Source: Candidatus Thorarchaeota archaeon
Lineage (GTDB): Archaea > Asgardarchaeota > Thorarchaeia > Thorarchaeales > Thorarchaeaceae
DNA length: 33,319 bases
Reading direction: 5' to 3'
Assembly (NCBI GenBank): GCA_004524445.1
Contig: SDNP01000020.1
Coordinates: 1 to 33,319, forward strand
Shown here: in pieces, positions 15,871-24,669 of the stretch
How the letters are laid out: each line of letters opens with the position of its first letter
Numbering within the stretch: position 1 is the first letter of the stretch
Position numbers and translations under genes: made by a program
Notes under the pieces: model-generated
What the model was told of the DNA's origin: nothing
The model's input: only the letters and a program-made list of their open reading frames with translations
Databases searched by the model: none

Positions 15871-17628
15871 ATGTCAGAGAGAGACGTCCGCAGAATGATT
15901 GAAGAGGCCACCAAAGAAGCCATGAAGCAGTCTTTTACTGAGGCCGGACAAAAATACGTTGCGGCAGCACAAGCGTATGATGAAGAGGGAAAATTCGAGG
16001 AAGCTGATGATCTTCGAAGACAGGCAGCCGAAAATTTCGTCAAGGCTGCTGAAAAATACAGGTCATCAAAGAGCTTCAAAATTGCAGCTCTGAATATGTG
16101 CTATGCTGGAGATGTCTATTCTGAATTGGCTTCTACCGACAAAGCTCTTTCCACATACGAAAAAGCGGCAGAGGACCTCTATTCAGCTTCATCGGAACAC
16201 CTAATGTGGGGGGAGGATGCAGAAACCAAGAAAGGTACTGCGTTGGCAATGGCGGCAAGCATGCTCTATCTTATGATTGGTGAGCAAGAGAAGGCCTTCC
16301 AGAGCTCTCGACGATTTGCAGCTGAGCACGGATCAAAATTGAGATTTCCTGGCGTTGTAAGACTTAGTCAGATTCCTCAGATGATAGAGGCTGCAATTAA
16401 TTCGGTTGATTTGGATGCTTTCTCAGACGCAGAACGTGCTGCAGTCACTGAACTGAAGGCGGCACTTGCAAGTGCAAACGCCTCTGAGTTCGCTCCCTAT
16501 GTCGATAAAGGCATTGAAATGGTTCGCGAGATTCTTCGAGGAAAATTAAAAGTACCAAAAATCTCTGCTCATCTGGATTTGCCCATCGATATGACATTCA
16601 CAGAAGAGTTACTGCTCCAAGCTAATATCGTGAATAATGGGGATGGCAATGCGTTAGATCTCTCCATTGAATGGTTCTTAGATGATGGGCTCGATATCGT
16701 GTCTGGCAAAAAGATGATGAAGCTAGGAACCTTGAAGGCAGGAGATGGAATATCTCTGGAATTGCATGTTCGTGCGACTGATGAGCTAATAGGAGTTAAG
16801 GAATATTCTATCATTTTACGTGGTTCTTACAAAGACAAACTAAACACCGAATACTCCCTACAAGCAGGTCCCGGGACATTGGTCCTCAAAGATTTCAAAG
16901 AAACCGAGAAGTTATTGCATGACATTGACCTGACAGAAGGACGGCTGGGTATCCTTTCCACGTCCCTCGAAGAATCACCTTTTGAACAAGAACCTCTTTC
17001 CCGTCTGATTATGCAAACCTCCAGAAGCTTGGCTGGCGCTCGAGAGGATGTGATGGAAAAGGAGTTGCCAATTGCCAAGGCAAAAATCGCAGTTGTAAAC
17101 ACATTAGTGGACACGATTGACCAAATCATTGCTGATGAAGAGCTGTCCCGCAATATAATTGAAAGACGAGAAGCTGAAAAGAGAAACCATGCGAAGTCTG
17201 AGATTCAACTACTGCATGGTAAGATAGAGTCGGTTATTGAAAAACATCACGACTCAATTCTGACTAAATCTGAAAGGTTTTTTGAGCAATGGGACAAGGG
17301 AGTGGAAGAGAGGAAAGAAGTTTCCAACAAGCTAGAACAATTGGTGGGCCATGCATCAGAAATTATGCGCGAACTCGATGAAATTTATGATAATCTCCCA
17401 ACCGCTGGTTCCACTGATGATCCCCAACTAGCTAAAGAAAGGACGAAAATACGCAATCTACTAAATTCTGCCAAATCTGATTTGTCTGCTCTCCAGAATC
17501 AGCTAGAAAATCTCAGAATCCATTCAGCTTTGGAAGCAGGGGAGCGCCCCAGTACTGCACCCAGTACAGAGCTGGCTCTCAATACTCTACGCGCATTGAG
17601 GGATGAGATTGAAAGGCTGTTAGCATAG
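15871..17628 (+). CDS. TPR (alpha-SNAP-like) / beta-sandwich / coiled-coil protein
   Basis: 585 residues from the ATG at 15871 (a TTG at 15865 is closer to the GGAG site and would add two residues). Residues 1-150 are helical-repeat: successive helix pairs rich in small residues (AGQKYVAAAQAYDEEGKFEE; AALNMCYAGDVYSEL; DKALSTYEKAAEDLY) resembling the TPR-like repeats of alpha-SNAP. Residues about 235-350 form an all-beta domain (IDMTFTEELLLQANIVNNGD, LDLSIEWFLDDG, GISLELHVRA, EYSIILRG) like an Ig/CARDB or adaptin-ear sandwich. Residues 350-585 are a long coiled coil. There is no signal peptide or membrane helix, so it is cytosolic. In eukaryotes such parts occur in trafficking adaptors; here the function is unknown. 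Its stop is 17 bases from the convergent aminotransferase stop. Confidence 0.7.
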   Translation: MSERDVRRMIEEATKEAMKQSFTEAGQKYVAAAQAYDEEGKFEEADDLRRQAAENFVKAAEKYRSSKSFKIAALNMCYAGDVYSELASTDKALSTYEKAAEDLYSASSEHLMWGEDAETKKGTALAMAASMLYLMIGEQEKAFQSSRRFAAEHGSKLRFPGVVRLSQIPQMIEAAINSVDLDAFSDAERAAVTELKAALASANASEFAPYVDKGIEMVREILRGKLKVPKISAHLDLPIDMTFTEELLLQANIVNNGDGNALDLSIEWFLDDGLDIVSGKKMMKLGTLKAGDGISLELHVRATDELIGVKEYSIILRGSYKDKLNTEYSLQAGPGTLVLKDFKETEKLLHDIDLTEGRLGILSTSLEESPFEQEPLSRLIMQTSRSLAGAREDVMEKELPIAKAKIAVVNTLVDTIDQIIADEELSRNIIERREAEKRNHAKSEIQLLHGKIESVIEKHHDSILTKSERFFEQWDKGVEERKEVSNKLEQLVGHASEIMRELDEIYDNLPTAGSTDDPQLAKERTKIRNLLNSAKSDLSALQNQLENLRIHSALEAGERPSTAPSTELALNTLRALRDEIERLLA

Positions 17629-17645
17629 AACGGATTCAGGAGTCC

Positions 17646-18851
17646 CTATTTCTTATGCTTGGTCATGAAGTCTTCCAATCTATCCATTGCATTCTCTATC
17701 ATTTCTGGTGGGGGTAGAAATACGCTTCTGAAATGTGCAGCTCCATATGTCTTGCAAAACCCAGAACCGGGAACAAAAACAACACCTGTTGAGTTCAAGA
17801 CATCGAGAACAAATTCCTTGTCACTGTTCCAGCGGTCCTTCAGTTCGATCCTTGGCATTATGTAAAACGCTGCTTGAGGCAGGCGAGTAGAAATGGAATC
17901 AATTTCGTTCAGCCGTTTATAGATGAGGTCCCTTCTTTCTCGTAGTCTTGACATCATCTCTGGAATATGTGAACCGTCGCTTCGAAGGGCGGCTGCTGCC
18001 GCGAATTGAGTGGGTGCATTGGTGCAAATCCTTACACGAGCTTGGCGAACCATTGCATCGCGAAGTAGTTCAAGCTCATTATCCTCGTCGTGGAAATATG
18101 CATAGCCAACTCTCCAACCTGGAGCAAGGTAGACTTTAGATATACCATTGAAACCCACAACAGGTACATCCCCTGCAGCTTTGACCATAGGTGTCTGGGG
18201 TGTATCATATGTTAGCTGATCGTAGATCTCATCGCTAATCAATGGCAACTCATATTCGCCAGCTATGTTTGCAATCTCAGTAAGTGTCTTCTTGTCGTAG
18301 ACTGCCCCGGTTGGATTGTTTGGATTTATCACCAGAATGCCTCGGGTCTTTCCGTTTATCTTACTGCGGATATCATCTGTATCGGGGATCCAGTCATTCT
18401 CTTCATCTGTCCGATAAGTGATAGGCTCTCCCCCAAAAAAGGACACATACGAAATATACGGGGGATATGCTGGCCCTGGTACAAGGAATTCTGATCCCGG
18501 TTCAACTAGCGACCCCATAAGAAACTGAATGGCCTCAGAAACGCCAGATGTGACAATAATTCTGTCTGGATTGACATCAATTCCATTCACACGCTTCTCT
18601 TTATCTGCAGCGGCTCTCTTGACCTCATCTTCTCCTTCCGATGGAGCATATCCGTTGTTTCTATCTTTTGTGGCCTCACACAGAGCATCTTTCATGAACC
18701 TTGGGGTTTCCCAATCATACTTGTTTGGGTCTCCAATATTGAGATAGAGTGGCTCTTTGTTTTCTCTCTTTTGATACTGTTTTGCTGCAACGACAATATC
18801 ACGAATTGCATATTCCAAATTTGCTGCTCGAGGAGTGATTCGCAGTTTCAT
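17646..18851 (-). CDS. PLP-dependent aminotransferase, class I/II (alanine-aminotransferase-like)
   Basis: 401 residues from the ATG at 18851; an in-frame start at 18944 would place the N-terminus inside the promoter palindrome. Fold type I aminotransferase motifs are all present: LYLNIGDPNKYDW, GYAPSEGEDEVKRA, VTSGVSEAIQFL, INPNNPTGAVY, the cofactor-binding ISDEIYDQLTYD, the Schiff-base lysine in NGISKVYLAPGWRVGY, and a C-terminal FRSVFLPP arginine that binds the substrate carboxylate. The pattern is close to archaeal alanine/aspartate-type aminotransferases moving amino groups between an amino acid and 2-oxoglutarate or pyruvate. Exact substrate cannot be told from sequence. It diverges from the histidine-kinase-like gene. 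Confidence 0.9.
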   Translation of the reverse strand: MKLRITPRAANLEYAIRDIVVAAKQYQKRENKEPLYLNIGDPNKYDWETPRFMKDALCEATKDRNNGYAPSEGEDEVKRAAADKEKRVNGIDVNPDRIIVTSGVSEAIQFLMGSLVEPGSEFLVPGPAYPPYISYVSFFGGEPITYRTDEENDWIPDTDDIRSKINGKTRGILVINPNNPTGAVYDKKTLTEIANIAGEYELPLISDEIYDQLTYDTPQTPMVKAAGDVPVVGFNGISKVYLAPGWRVGYAYFHDEDNELELLRDAMVRQARVRICTNAPTQFAAAAALRSDGSHIPEMMSRLRERRDLIYKRLNEIDSISTRLPQAAFYIMPRIELKDRWNSDKEFVLDVLNSTGVVFVPGSGFCKTYGAAHFRSVFLPPPEMIENAMDRLEDFMTKHKK

Positions 18852-18873
18852 ATTAACCCCATACTGCTGCAAT

Positions 18874-18891
18874 CGGTATACCGTATATTGT
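18874..18891 (-). promoter_or_regulatory. Promoter region of the aminotransferase with CGGTATACCG palindrome
   Basis: CGGTATACCG (18874-18883) is a perfect 10-bp palindrome, about 25-35 bases upstream of the ATG at 18851. On the minus strand CAATATAC (18884-18891) just before it could be the TATA box. A palindrome between TATA box and start would suit a repressor site. A second inverted repeat, CCCCA-GTGT-TGGGG, lies near 18904-18917. Confidence 0.35.
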
Positions 18892-19010
18892 TTACTGTTT
18901 GACACCCCAGTGTTGGGGCGTGTACGAATTATCACAGAGCACAAATTTCTCTTGTATTCGTTGGAACTAAGGCCCGGTTCATCAAAAAGGATTTATTTGC
19001 ACCAAACTGG

Positions 19011-19018
19011 TTTATATT
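19011..19018 (+). promoter_or_regulatory. TATA box of the histidine-kinase-like gene
   Basis: TTTATATT, 41 bases before the TTG start at 19059, in the divergent gap. It predicts transcription starting near 19040, just ahead of the GAGGAG ribosome binding site. Confidence 0.45.
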
Positions 19019-19058
19019 GATGGAATGAATATTATATCAACACCTTGAGGAGTCACCG

Positions 19059-20585
19059 TTGAACACCGCCGCCAAGAGCAAATTCTACGACTACTTTCTC
19101 TTGGTAATGTTCATAGCGATGTTATTCATCCTGCTGTTCTTTGTTGCCACGGGAACTGCATGGAATCTCATATTGCCAGACACAGCTTTTTTGTGGATTG
19201 CAGTTCTAGTTGCGTTTCTGGCAACGGTTGCGGGTGCAGTCTTTCTCTATTCTCTCGTTCATTATATGCAATTGCCCACTCTCAGAAGCCTCATCATAAT
19301 GTTCTTGGGTGTGAACGTAGTTATTCTGGCATTTCTATTCCTAGTAACGCATCCAAGTGCATTGGACTCAGCATATGCAGGGCGAGAACGCAATAGAACA
19401 ATAGTGAGTGCCCTTGGTTTCCTATTGACTCCAGGCGTCCTAGCAGGTTCGATTTTTGGAGGTAGAGAAGTAACTCGGCGAAATAGAAATCCTGTAATTC
19501 TCTGGGGTGCACTCCTTCAACCTCTATTTTCGGCATCTCTGCTGCTTACAGAGGATGCAATGTTTTCCGTCACTACTCCCACAGGCGGACTTGTAGGACT
19601 GACTCTCATCGGTTGGATATTGACAATCGTAGTTGGTAGTACTGCTTCTGTTTCCCTGATAAGGTACGCAATTGAATGGATTGCAACGAAGGATAGAATC
19701 ATCATGGCATCAACATTGGCGCTGGTGCTGTGGATCTACTCGTTCATTATTTACAGTGTTCTCGAGGATCCTCTTCAAGTTGCTGAGTTAATGTGGATTG
19801 GCGGCATAATTGCTGGGTTTCTAATGCTTTGTGGCGGGATGATTTTCACAGCGATAATAGAACCTCATAGGGGACTAGAGGTGCTCGTTGATACACGGAC
19901 TGCAGAACTAAACATGGCAAAGAGAGAAAGCGACCTCTATCTCACGATGTGGACTCATAAAATGGGGAATTTTCTACAGGCCATTCTTGCGTATTTGGAG
20001 ATTCTACGCGATGAATCACTCACCGAAGAGGGGTACCAACGAGCCACAGAGACTGCAATGACTCTCACCAAAGAAATCACCGTATTCAATAGACAGGTTG
20101 CTACTCTATCCGAAATCAAATCATCCAAAAAGAAGAAGCTAGTTCCTTACAGATTGAAATCTGCTTTAGAGAAGGCCCGTGCGACATCCAGACAAATGCT
20201 TCCAACTGCGAAATTCAGAATTATGATTGACGAACCAAGAGATGAGATTCTCGTGATGGCAGATGGTAAATTAGACATAGCCTTCACGAATCTATTCACG
20301 AATGAAATTCTTTCAAGAGAGGGCCAGATTGACATCTTCGTAACCCCAGTTGAATCAGACTCGAATGTTCGAATTCAAATAAAATCGAATGGTTCAAAAC
20401 CGACAGGATTAGAGCTTGAGCAACTTATGACTGACGTAGTTCCAAATGTCAATACTCTAAACCTTAACCTATTCAATATTCGATTGTTACTGAAGAGATA
20501 CAACGGAAGCATCCAGTATCGAATGGATGAAGATTCAGAAAAAAACGTATACACCATCATTTTGAAGAACGGCAAAAGCAACTAG
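19059..20585 (+). CDS. Membrane histidine-kinase-like protein with degenerate ATPase domain
   Basis: 508 residues from a TTG start with GAGGAG six bases upstream. About seven to eight transmembrane helices fill residues 10-268 and form an integral sensor region. A helix then leads to an H-box-like motif (MWTHKMGNFLQ, H300) and a dimerisation helix pair. The C-terminal ~140 residues resemble a HATPase domain: an N-box-like stretch LDIAFTNLFTNEI (N411, N415) and a final LNLFNIRLLLKRYNGSIQYR like the usual G2 end. However, the DxGxG (G1) box is absent, and the glycine-rich GxGxG of G2 reads LNLNLFN. ATP binding is therefore doubtful. It may be a pseudokinase or scaffold sensor. No receiver-domain gene is adjacent. 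Confidence 0.75.
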   Translation: MNTAAKSKFYDYFLLVMFIAMLFILLFFVATGTAWNLILPDTAFLWIAVLVAFLATVAGAVFLYSLVHYMQLPTLRSLIIMFLGVNVVILAFLFLVTHPSALDSAYAGRERNRTIVSALGFLLTPGVLAGSIFGGREVTRRNRNPVILWGALLQPLFSASLLLTEDAMFSVTTPTGGLVGLTLIGWILTIVVGSTASVSLIRYAIEWIATKDRIIMASTLALVLWIYSFIIYSVLEDPLQVAELMWIGGIIAGFLMLCGGMIFTAIIEPHRGLEVLVDTRTAELNMAKRESDLYLTMWTHKMGNFLQAILAYLEILRDESLTEEGYQRATETAMTLTKEITVFNRQVATLSEIKSSKKKKLVPYRLKSALEKARATSRQMLPTAKFRIMIDEPRDEILVMADGKLDIAFTNLFTNEILSREGQIDIFVTPVESDSNVRIQIKSNGSKPTGLELEQLMTDVVPNVNTLNLNLFNIRLLLKRYNGSIQYRMDEDSEKNVYTIILKNGKSN

Positions 20586-20732
20586 AACATCTCTGGATTG
20601 CAAGGACCAGGCTTGTCTAAGGTTAATATCGCCAATGCTCGAGAAAGAGATTCTCCTAGAAATCCATAATTTCCTAATTGATATTGACCATTTCAATGAA
20701 CATATTTGCAAATCTTTGATTACTGTTCAGTG

Positions 20733-21929
20733 ATGGAAATGTATCGTATATCAGAAAGAGATAGGCGCACTGCAACTAGATGCGTTCAAGGAACAAAGAT
20801 ACCAATCGCAGGTCCTTCTGTGCAACCTATTGCCCAAACCTCCACCTTTGTCTTTGAGAACCAAAAAGAGATGCTTAGGGCTGTCACGGGTAAGAGCGAG
20901 AAGAATGTCTATACACGCTGGACAAATCCAACCACAGTCAACGCCCAAAACAAGATTAGCGCACTCGAAGGAACTGACTCAACTCTTCTCCTATCTTCAG
21001 GAATGGCTGCCATTTCCTCCACAGTCATGGGTCTAGCAAAGAAAGGCGACCGCATACTGTCTTCCGATTCGATCTATGGTGGGACATTGCATCTCTTTGA
21101 AGATATATTGCCTCGAAACGGGATTGAGGTGGACTTTGTAGAGCAAAACCAGTTCATTGATGCTATAGAAGACTCGAAGAGCGAACACAGACTGTGTTTC
21201 TTTGAAACACCTACGAACCCGGCACTAAGACTAATGGACATAAAAAGCGTAGCAGAGGCTTCTCGGTCAGCAGGTTTGACCAGCGTAATCGATAATACTT
21301 TCGCAACCCCCATCAACCAACATCCACATCAATTAGGGATTGATATTGTGATTCATAGCGCCACGAAGTACCTTGGCGGCCATAGCGACCTCATTGCAGG
21401 GTCTGTTTCTGGTCTAACTCAGCAAATCGGGAAAATTGACAATGCGGCCCGGCTGCTCGGAGGAACGATTGACCCATTTGCCTCTTTTCTACTTGAACGT
21501 GGAATAAAGACACTCGCAGTAAGAATGGAAAAGCATAATTCGAATGCTGCATTCTTAGCTGAGGAACTGTCAAGGGATAGTCGAATACGACGAGTGTATT
21601 ATCCTGGGCTTACTAGTCACCCTCAGCATGATATCGCAAAGAAGCAAATGGATGGGTTTGGCGGCATGCTGACCATCGAGATAGATGGAGATTTGAAAGC
21701 CACCGAGATTTTTGTTGACTCCATGGAGTTATTTCTTAATGCCGTTTCTCTTGGCGGTGTTGAGAGTCTTGCCAGTATCCCTGTGCTGACAACTCATTAC
21801 GGAATTGATGAAGGTATTCTTCGTGAGATGAATGTGTCAAATTCAACTGTGCGGCTATCGGTTGGTATAGAGGACCCAAATGACCTTCTCTATGATATTA
21901 AGAATGCACTTGATATGGCTGTTCAGTGA
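20733..21929 (+). CDS. Cys/Met metabolism PLP enzyme (cystathionine gamma-synthase/lyase or methionine gamma-lyase family)
   Basis: 399 residues from the ATG at 20733; a TTG at 20706 would add nine residues unlike the family. Typical motifs: a start with TRCVQGTKIPIAGPSVQPIAQTST read in two parts, the YTRWTNPT segment, LLLSSGMAAISS, the active-site strand VIDNTFATP, and the PLP lysine in SATKYLGGHSDLIAG. The C-terminus carries SLGGVESL and RLSVGIED, which bind the substrate carboxylate. Family members make or break the C-S bond of cystathionine, homocysteine, cysteine or methionine; which one cannot be decided here. No methionine or cysteine biosynthesis gene is next to it. It ends 42 bases from the convergent roadblock gene. 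Confidence 0.92.
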   Translation: MEMYRISERDRRTATRCVQGTKIPIAGPSVQPIAQTSTFVFENQKEMLRAVTGKSEKNVYTRWTNPTTVNAQNKISALEGTDSTLLLSSGMAAISSTVMGLAKKGDRILSSDSIYGGTLHLFEDILPRNGIEVDFVEQNQFIDAIEDSKSEHRLCFFETPTNPALRLMDIKSVAEASRSAGLTSVIDNTFATPINQHPHQLGIDIVIHSATKYLGGHSDLIAGSVSGLTQQIGKIDNAARLLGGTIDPFASFLLERGIKTLAVRMEKHNSNAAFLAEELSRDSRIRRVYYPGLTSHPQHDIAKKQMDGFGGMLTIEIDGDLKATEIFVDSMELFLNAVSLGGVESLASIPVLTTHYGIDEGILREMNVSNSTVRLSVGIEDPNDLLYDIKNALDMAVQ

Positions 21930-21971
21930 TTTGACCAAAAGAATGTGCTGGCGGAACTCTTATTGAACCCT

Positions 21972-22361
21972 CTACTTGCCGAGAAGAATGCCAATCTCTT
22001 TGGCATACTTCCTCATTTGGGTAACTGCCAATCCCATTGAAGTCAGGTCTCTAGCTGAGCCCATAATGAGAAAATCACCGGCATGAGATAGTACTACGAA
22101 CCCATCCGCGCCTCTGACGATTACTTCATACAGTTCTTCAAGTTCCAGTTTGTCTGCTGCCATCTCTCCCTGAACCAGTAAAGCAGCGCTTACTGCGGCC
22201 ATGAGGTCCGGATCTACATCAGAATCTTCTGTTGCAAAATAGGCAAGTTTTACACCTTGCTTACTTACAACAGCAATTGCATCCAAATCAGCGTAGTTCG
22301 TTAGACCCATCAGGAGCTCAACAAGCTCCTTTTCTTTTGCTTCATCGAGGTGAGATGACAT
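21972..22361 (-). CDS. Roadblock/LC7 domain protein
   Basis: 129 residues, ATG with GAGG eight bases upstream. Almost the whole chain is one roadblock/LC7 domain: helix EKELVELLMGLTNY, strands LDAIAVVSKQGVKLAYFA, a long central helix DPDLMAAVSAALLVQGEMAADKL (in parts), strands EVIVRGADGFVVLSHAG and FLIMGSA, and a final helix. The order matches dimeric MglB-type proteins that regulate small Ras-like GTPases. It lies 98 bases after the gelsolin-like gene on the same strand and is its only neighbour there, so a joint role in cytoskeleton or membrane control is possible. It differs clearly in sequence from the roadblock protein at 1040-1468. Confidence 0.85.
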   Translation of the reverse strand: MSSHLDEAKEKELVELLMGLTNYADLDAIAVVSKQGVKLAYFATEDSDVDPDLMAAVSAALLVQGEMAADKLELEELYEVIVRGADGFVVLSHAGDFLIMGSARDLTSMGLAVTQMRKYAKEIGILLGK

Positions 22362-22459
22362 GTTTATTCCTCAAACTAATTCCCGTATCAATCGGGCTGT
22401 TAAATACATTTGTGGAGTGAATCCCATTTGGCACTAAATATCTTAGGCAACAAATTCTG

Positions 22460-23374
22460 CTATTTGGCCACTAGCTTACGTTTCTTCTCCTTCTTCTTGT
22501 CGGGTGCTCCCTCCGGCACTCCCTCGTCAACTTCTGACTTGAAGAATGTGATAAGATCTGTGAGTCGTTCTTTCATCTCAGATTTTATTGGGCTGAGTAT
22601 TGCATCCGGAGTACCCTTGAGCAATTCAATCCCCAGTATCTGTCCATCTCGAACTATTACTCGAGGAATAAATCCCTCCGCCATAAAAGTACCCTCTGGC
22701 GGGTCTTTCACTTTCTCGAATTTGCGCTCAACCTTTTCTTGTCCAAATACAGAGATTTTGTGCTCCGCAACAGAAAACAATTCATTGTAAACGATGAGCA
22801 ACTCTCTCTGGTAACCATCTGGAGGCTCTTCATCTTGGAGCTGTGCAATCATATTTTGAATTTTATCGGACGGAGCCTCAGATTTCGTCACTGTCCTTGC
22901 AGGCTTCGCTTCAGGCTTGGCTGAAGTTTGAGCAGGTTTGGGTGTAGTCGGCGGTGGAGCTGGTGCTTTAGACGTACCAGGTTCCGGTGTTTCAGTCTTC
23001 TTGGGTGGCGTTGGCGGTGGTGCAGGTTTACTAGTAGTGTTCGGTGTTGGCGTAGGTGGTGCTTCTTCTTGACCGGGGGTGATTACTTTTGTAGCAGCCG
23101 TGGTTCCATCCAACGCCGTAAAGAATGTTGGTGGTTCCTCTCCCTCATCAAGAGGTCGAACCTTGAAGTGGAAACCATATTCCGATCTCAAGTTGGTCGC
23201 AACTCTTGCTCCAATGAATTTCTTGCGAATACCTGCCTGTCTCCCCTTCCAAAGGTAAATGCTCTTTGTTTCATCATCGACGACACAAACCACCTTTGCA
23301 GAAGATAAATCCTCATCGCTGATTTGTACTTCGTTTAGAGTTCCATCCTCGGAAACTTCGTAGCCTGTTACCAT
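22460..23374 (-). CDS. Gelsolin-like domain protein with proline-rich linker and basic tail
   Basis: 304 residues. Residues about 25-92 match a gelsolin-type domain: KVVCVVDDETKSIYLWKGRQ (strand, then the Y-x-W-x-G core), a long helix (RKKFIGARVATNLRSEYG) and a final strand FKVRPLDEGEEPPTF, where gelsolins have 'v.eg.Ep..F'. Residues about 100-170 are Pro/Thr/Lys-rich, with PAPPPTPP and PAPPPTTP. Residues 171-285 form a third region, with a helix (ELLIVYNELFSVAEHKIS), beta strands (FIPRVIVRDGQILGIELLK) and an acidic helical end. The C-terminus is strongly basic (KKKEKKRK). Gelsolins sever, cap or bind actin, and Asgard gelsolins are known to act on actin. The polyPro part could bind profilin. 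No signal peptide. The roadblock gene follows. Confidence 0.75.
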   Translation of the reverse strand: MVTGYEVSEDGTLNEVQISDEDLSSAKVVCVVDDETKSIYLWKGRQAGIRKKFIGARVATNLRSEYGFHFKVRPLDEGEEPPTFFTALDGTTAATKVITPGQEEAPPTPTPNTTSKPAPPPTPPKKTETPEPGTSKAPAPPPTTPKPAQTSAKPEAKPARTVTKSEAPSDKIQNMIAQLQDEEPPDGYQRELLIVYNELFSVAEHKISVFGQEKVERKFEKVKDPPEGTFMAEGFIPRVIVRDGQILGIELLKGTPDAILSPIKSEMKERLTDLITFFKSEVDEGVPEGAPDKKKEKKRKLVAK

Positions 23375-23610
23375 TGCAAATCACTACACTCATCGCTATG
23401 ACTTCTCTCTACATTAGCGTATTTCAATGTAGCAAGCCATTACTTATTTCGTTCCATTAGTTGTCATTTTCTAGAGTCAACTTGAAACAGTTTTTACCTT
23501 CAGATGGAGCTATATCACTGTTATTGTGTCGTATGGTTCGTCTTGTATTCCTGCTTCTACCTGTTTTGAGATGGAGCGATTATGAATTGACAAAAGCCAT
23601 GCCGTGTAAG

Positions 23611-24669
23611 TCACGTGAGAATCTTCAACCGTTTTTGATCAATCGAAAATCCAACATCTGATTTTTCGAAATCCTGCAACTCAGCTGCATAATTCTGATC
23701 TGCTATGAAAGATACGATTTTTTGGTTTCCAACTGAAAGAATGACTTTGAAGCCCCCAAGGTGGGGGGTCACAGATTCCAGCTGTCCACTCAGAGTATCC
23801 GTTTGATTTTTCATGTCCAGTTTTATTGCTTCTGGTTTGAAGGCCAAAGCAACTTTTTCACCGATACCAAAATCTCCCGTCGTTTCAATTATGCCTCCCT
23901 TGACCTGTATTTTCAGGTTGTGATCATCCCTATCAATGACCTCCCCGTTGAGAATATTGCCGTGCCCTATGAATTGAGCAACAAAGGCATCCTTTGGATT
24001 GAAATAGAGTTCGTCTGGCGTTCCTACCTGCTTAATGACACCGTTTTGCAGGACCGCAATTTTGTCCGCGACAGCAAAAGCCTCTACTTGATCATGAGTT
24101 ACATAAATCGTTGTGATTCCAAATTGCCTCTGGATTTTCTTTATTTCGTCTTGAAGTCTTTCTCTTAGCTTAGGATCTAAGGCAGATAGCGGCTCATCCA
24201 ATAGTAGAAGTCTAGGTCTTCTCGCTAGTGCTCTTGCCAATGCGACTCGCTGTCCCTCCCCACCACTAATTTCATCAATACGTCTATGAAGCAAGTTCTT
24301 GATTCCAAGGATGTCCGCCAATTCCTCCACTCGTTTGATCGTTTCTTCTCTTGCCCAGTTGTTTACCTCAAGACCAAATGCGATATTCTGAAATACTGTC
24401 ATATTTGGAAAAAGTGCAACTGACTGAACCACCATTCCTATGTTTCTTTCACTGGGCGGAACGCTGATAACATCAAAGCCATCGAAACATACCTTTCCAG
24501 TATCGGATTCAATAAACCCTGCAATCATGCGGAGAGTTGTGGTTTTCCCGGAACCACTCGGGCCCAGGAGGACCATCAGTTCTCCGTCCTCAACCGCGAG
24601 ATCTATCGGCCCGACACTTGTCCCATCTGGGAATTCTCGAAGCATTCCATCGATTTCTATCTTTACCAT
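23611..24669 (-). CDS. thiQ: Thiamine ABC transporter, ATP-binding protein
   Basis: 352 residues from the ATG at 24669, which overlaps the permease stop in a TAATG; an upstream in-frame start lies inside the permease gene. Walker A GPSGSGKT (about 36-43), Q-loop VVQSVALFPNMTV, signature ISGGEGQRVALARALA, Walker B LLLLDEPLSALD and the H-loop YVTHDQVEAF are intact. The C-terminal ~110 residues form a TOBE-type regulatory domain, so it is longer than the bacterial ThiQ and more like PotA/FbpC-type ATPases. It powers uptake by the ThiP-like permease. The thiamine assignment rests on the ThiB-like binding protein and ThiR-like regulator beside it; on its own it would be called an iron/polyamine-type ATPase. 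Confidence 0.85.
   Translation of the reverse strand: MVKIEIDGMLREFPDGTSVGPIDLAVEDGELMVLLGPSGSGKTTTLRMIAGFIESDTGKVCFDGFDVISVPPSERNIGMVVQSVALFPNMTVFQNIAFGLEVNNWAREETIKRVEELADILGIKNLLHRRIDEISGGEGQRVALARALARRPRLLLLDEPLSALDPKLRERLQDEIKKIQRQFGITTIYVTHDQVEAFAVADKIAVLQNGVIKQVGTPDELYFNPKDAFVAQFIGHGNILNGEVIDRDDHNLKIQVKGGIIETTGDFGIGEKVALAFKPEAIKLDMKNQTDTLSGQLESVTPHLGGFKVILSVGNQKIVSFIADQNYAAELQDFEKSDVGFSIDQKRLKILT

Noticed and set aside
18901..18920. CCCCA-GTGT-TGGGG inverted repeat as a terminator or operator
   Set aside because: The stem is only five base pairs with no T-run and lies over 50 bases upstream of the aminotransferase start; too weak to call alone.
22928..23308. Long plus-strand open frame rich in Arg, Trp and Cys
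   Set aside because: It is the antisense reading of the proline-rich part of the gelsolin-like gene; the composition simply mirrors CCN codons, and no ribosome binding site or domain is seen.
23461..23661. Small plus-strand frame of 66 codons
   Set aside because: It sits in the 236-base gap before the gelsolin-like gene and runs into thiQ; no ribosome binding site and no recognisable domain. The gap more likely holds the gelsolin-like gene's promoter, though I could not pick a convincing TATA box.
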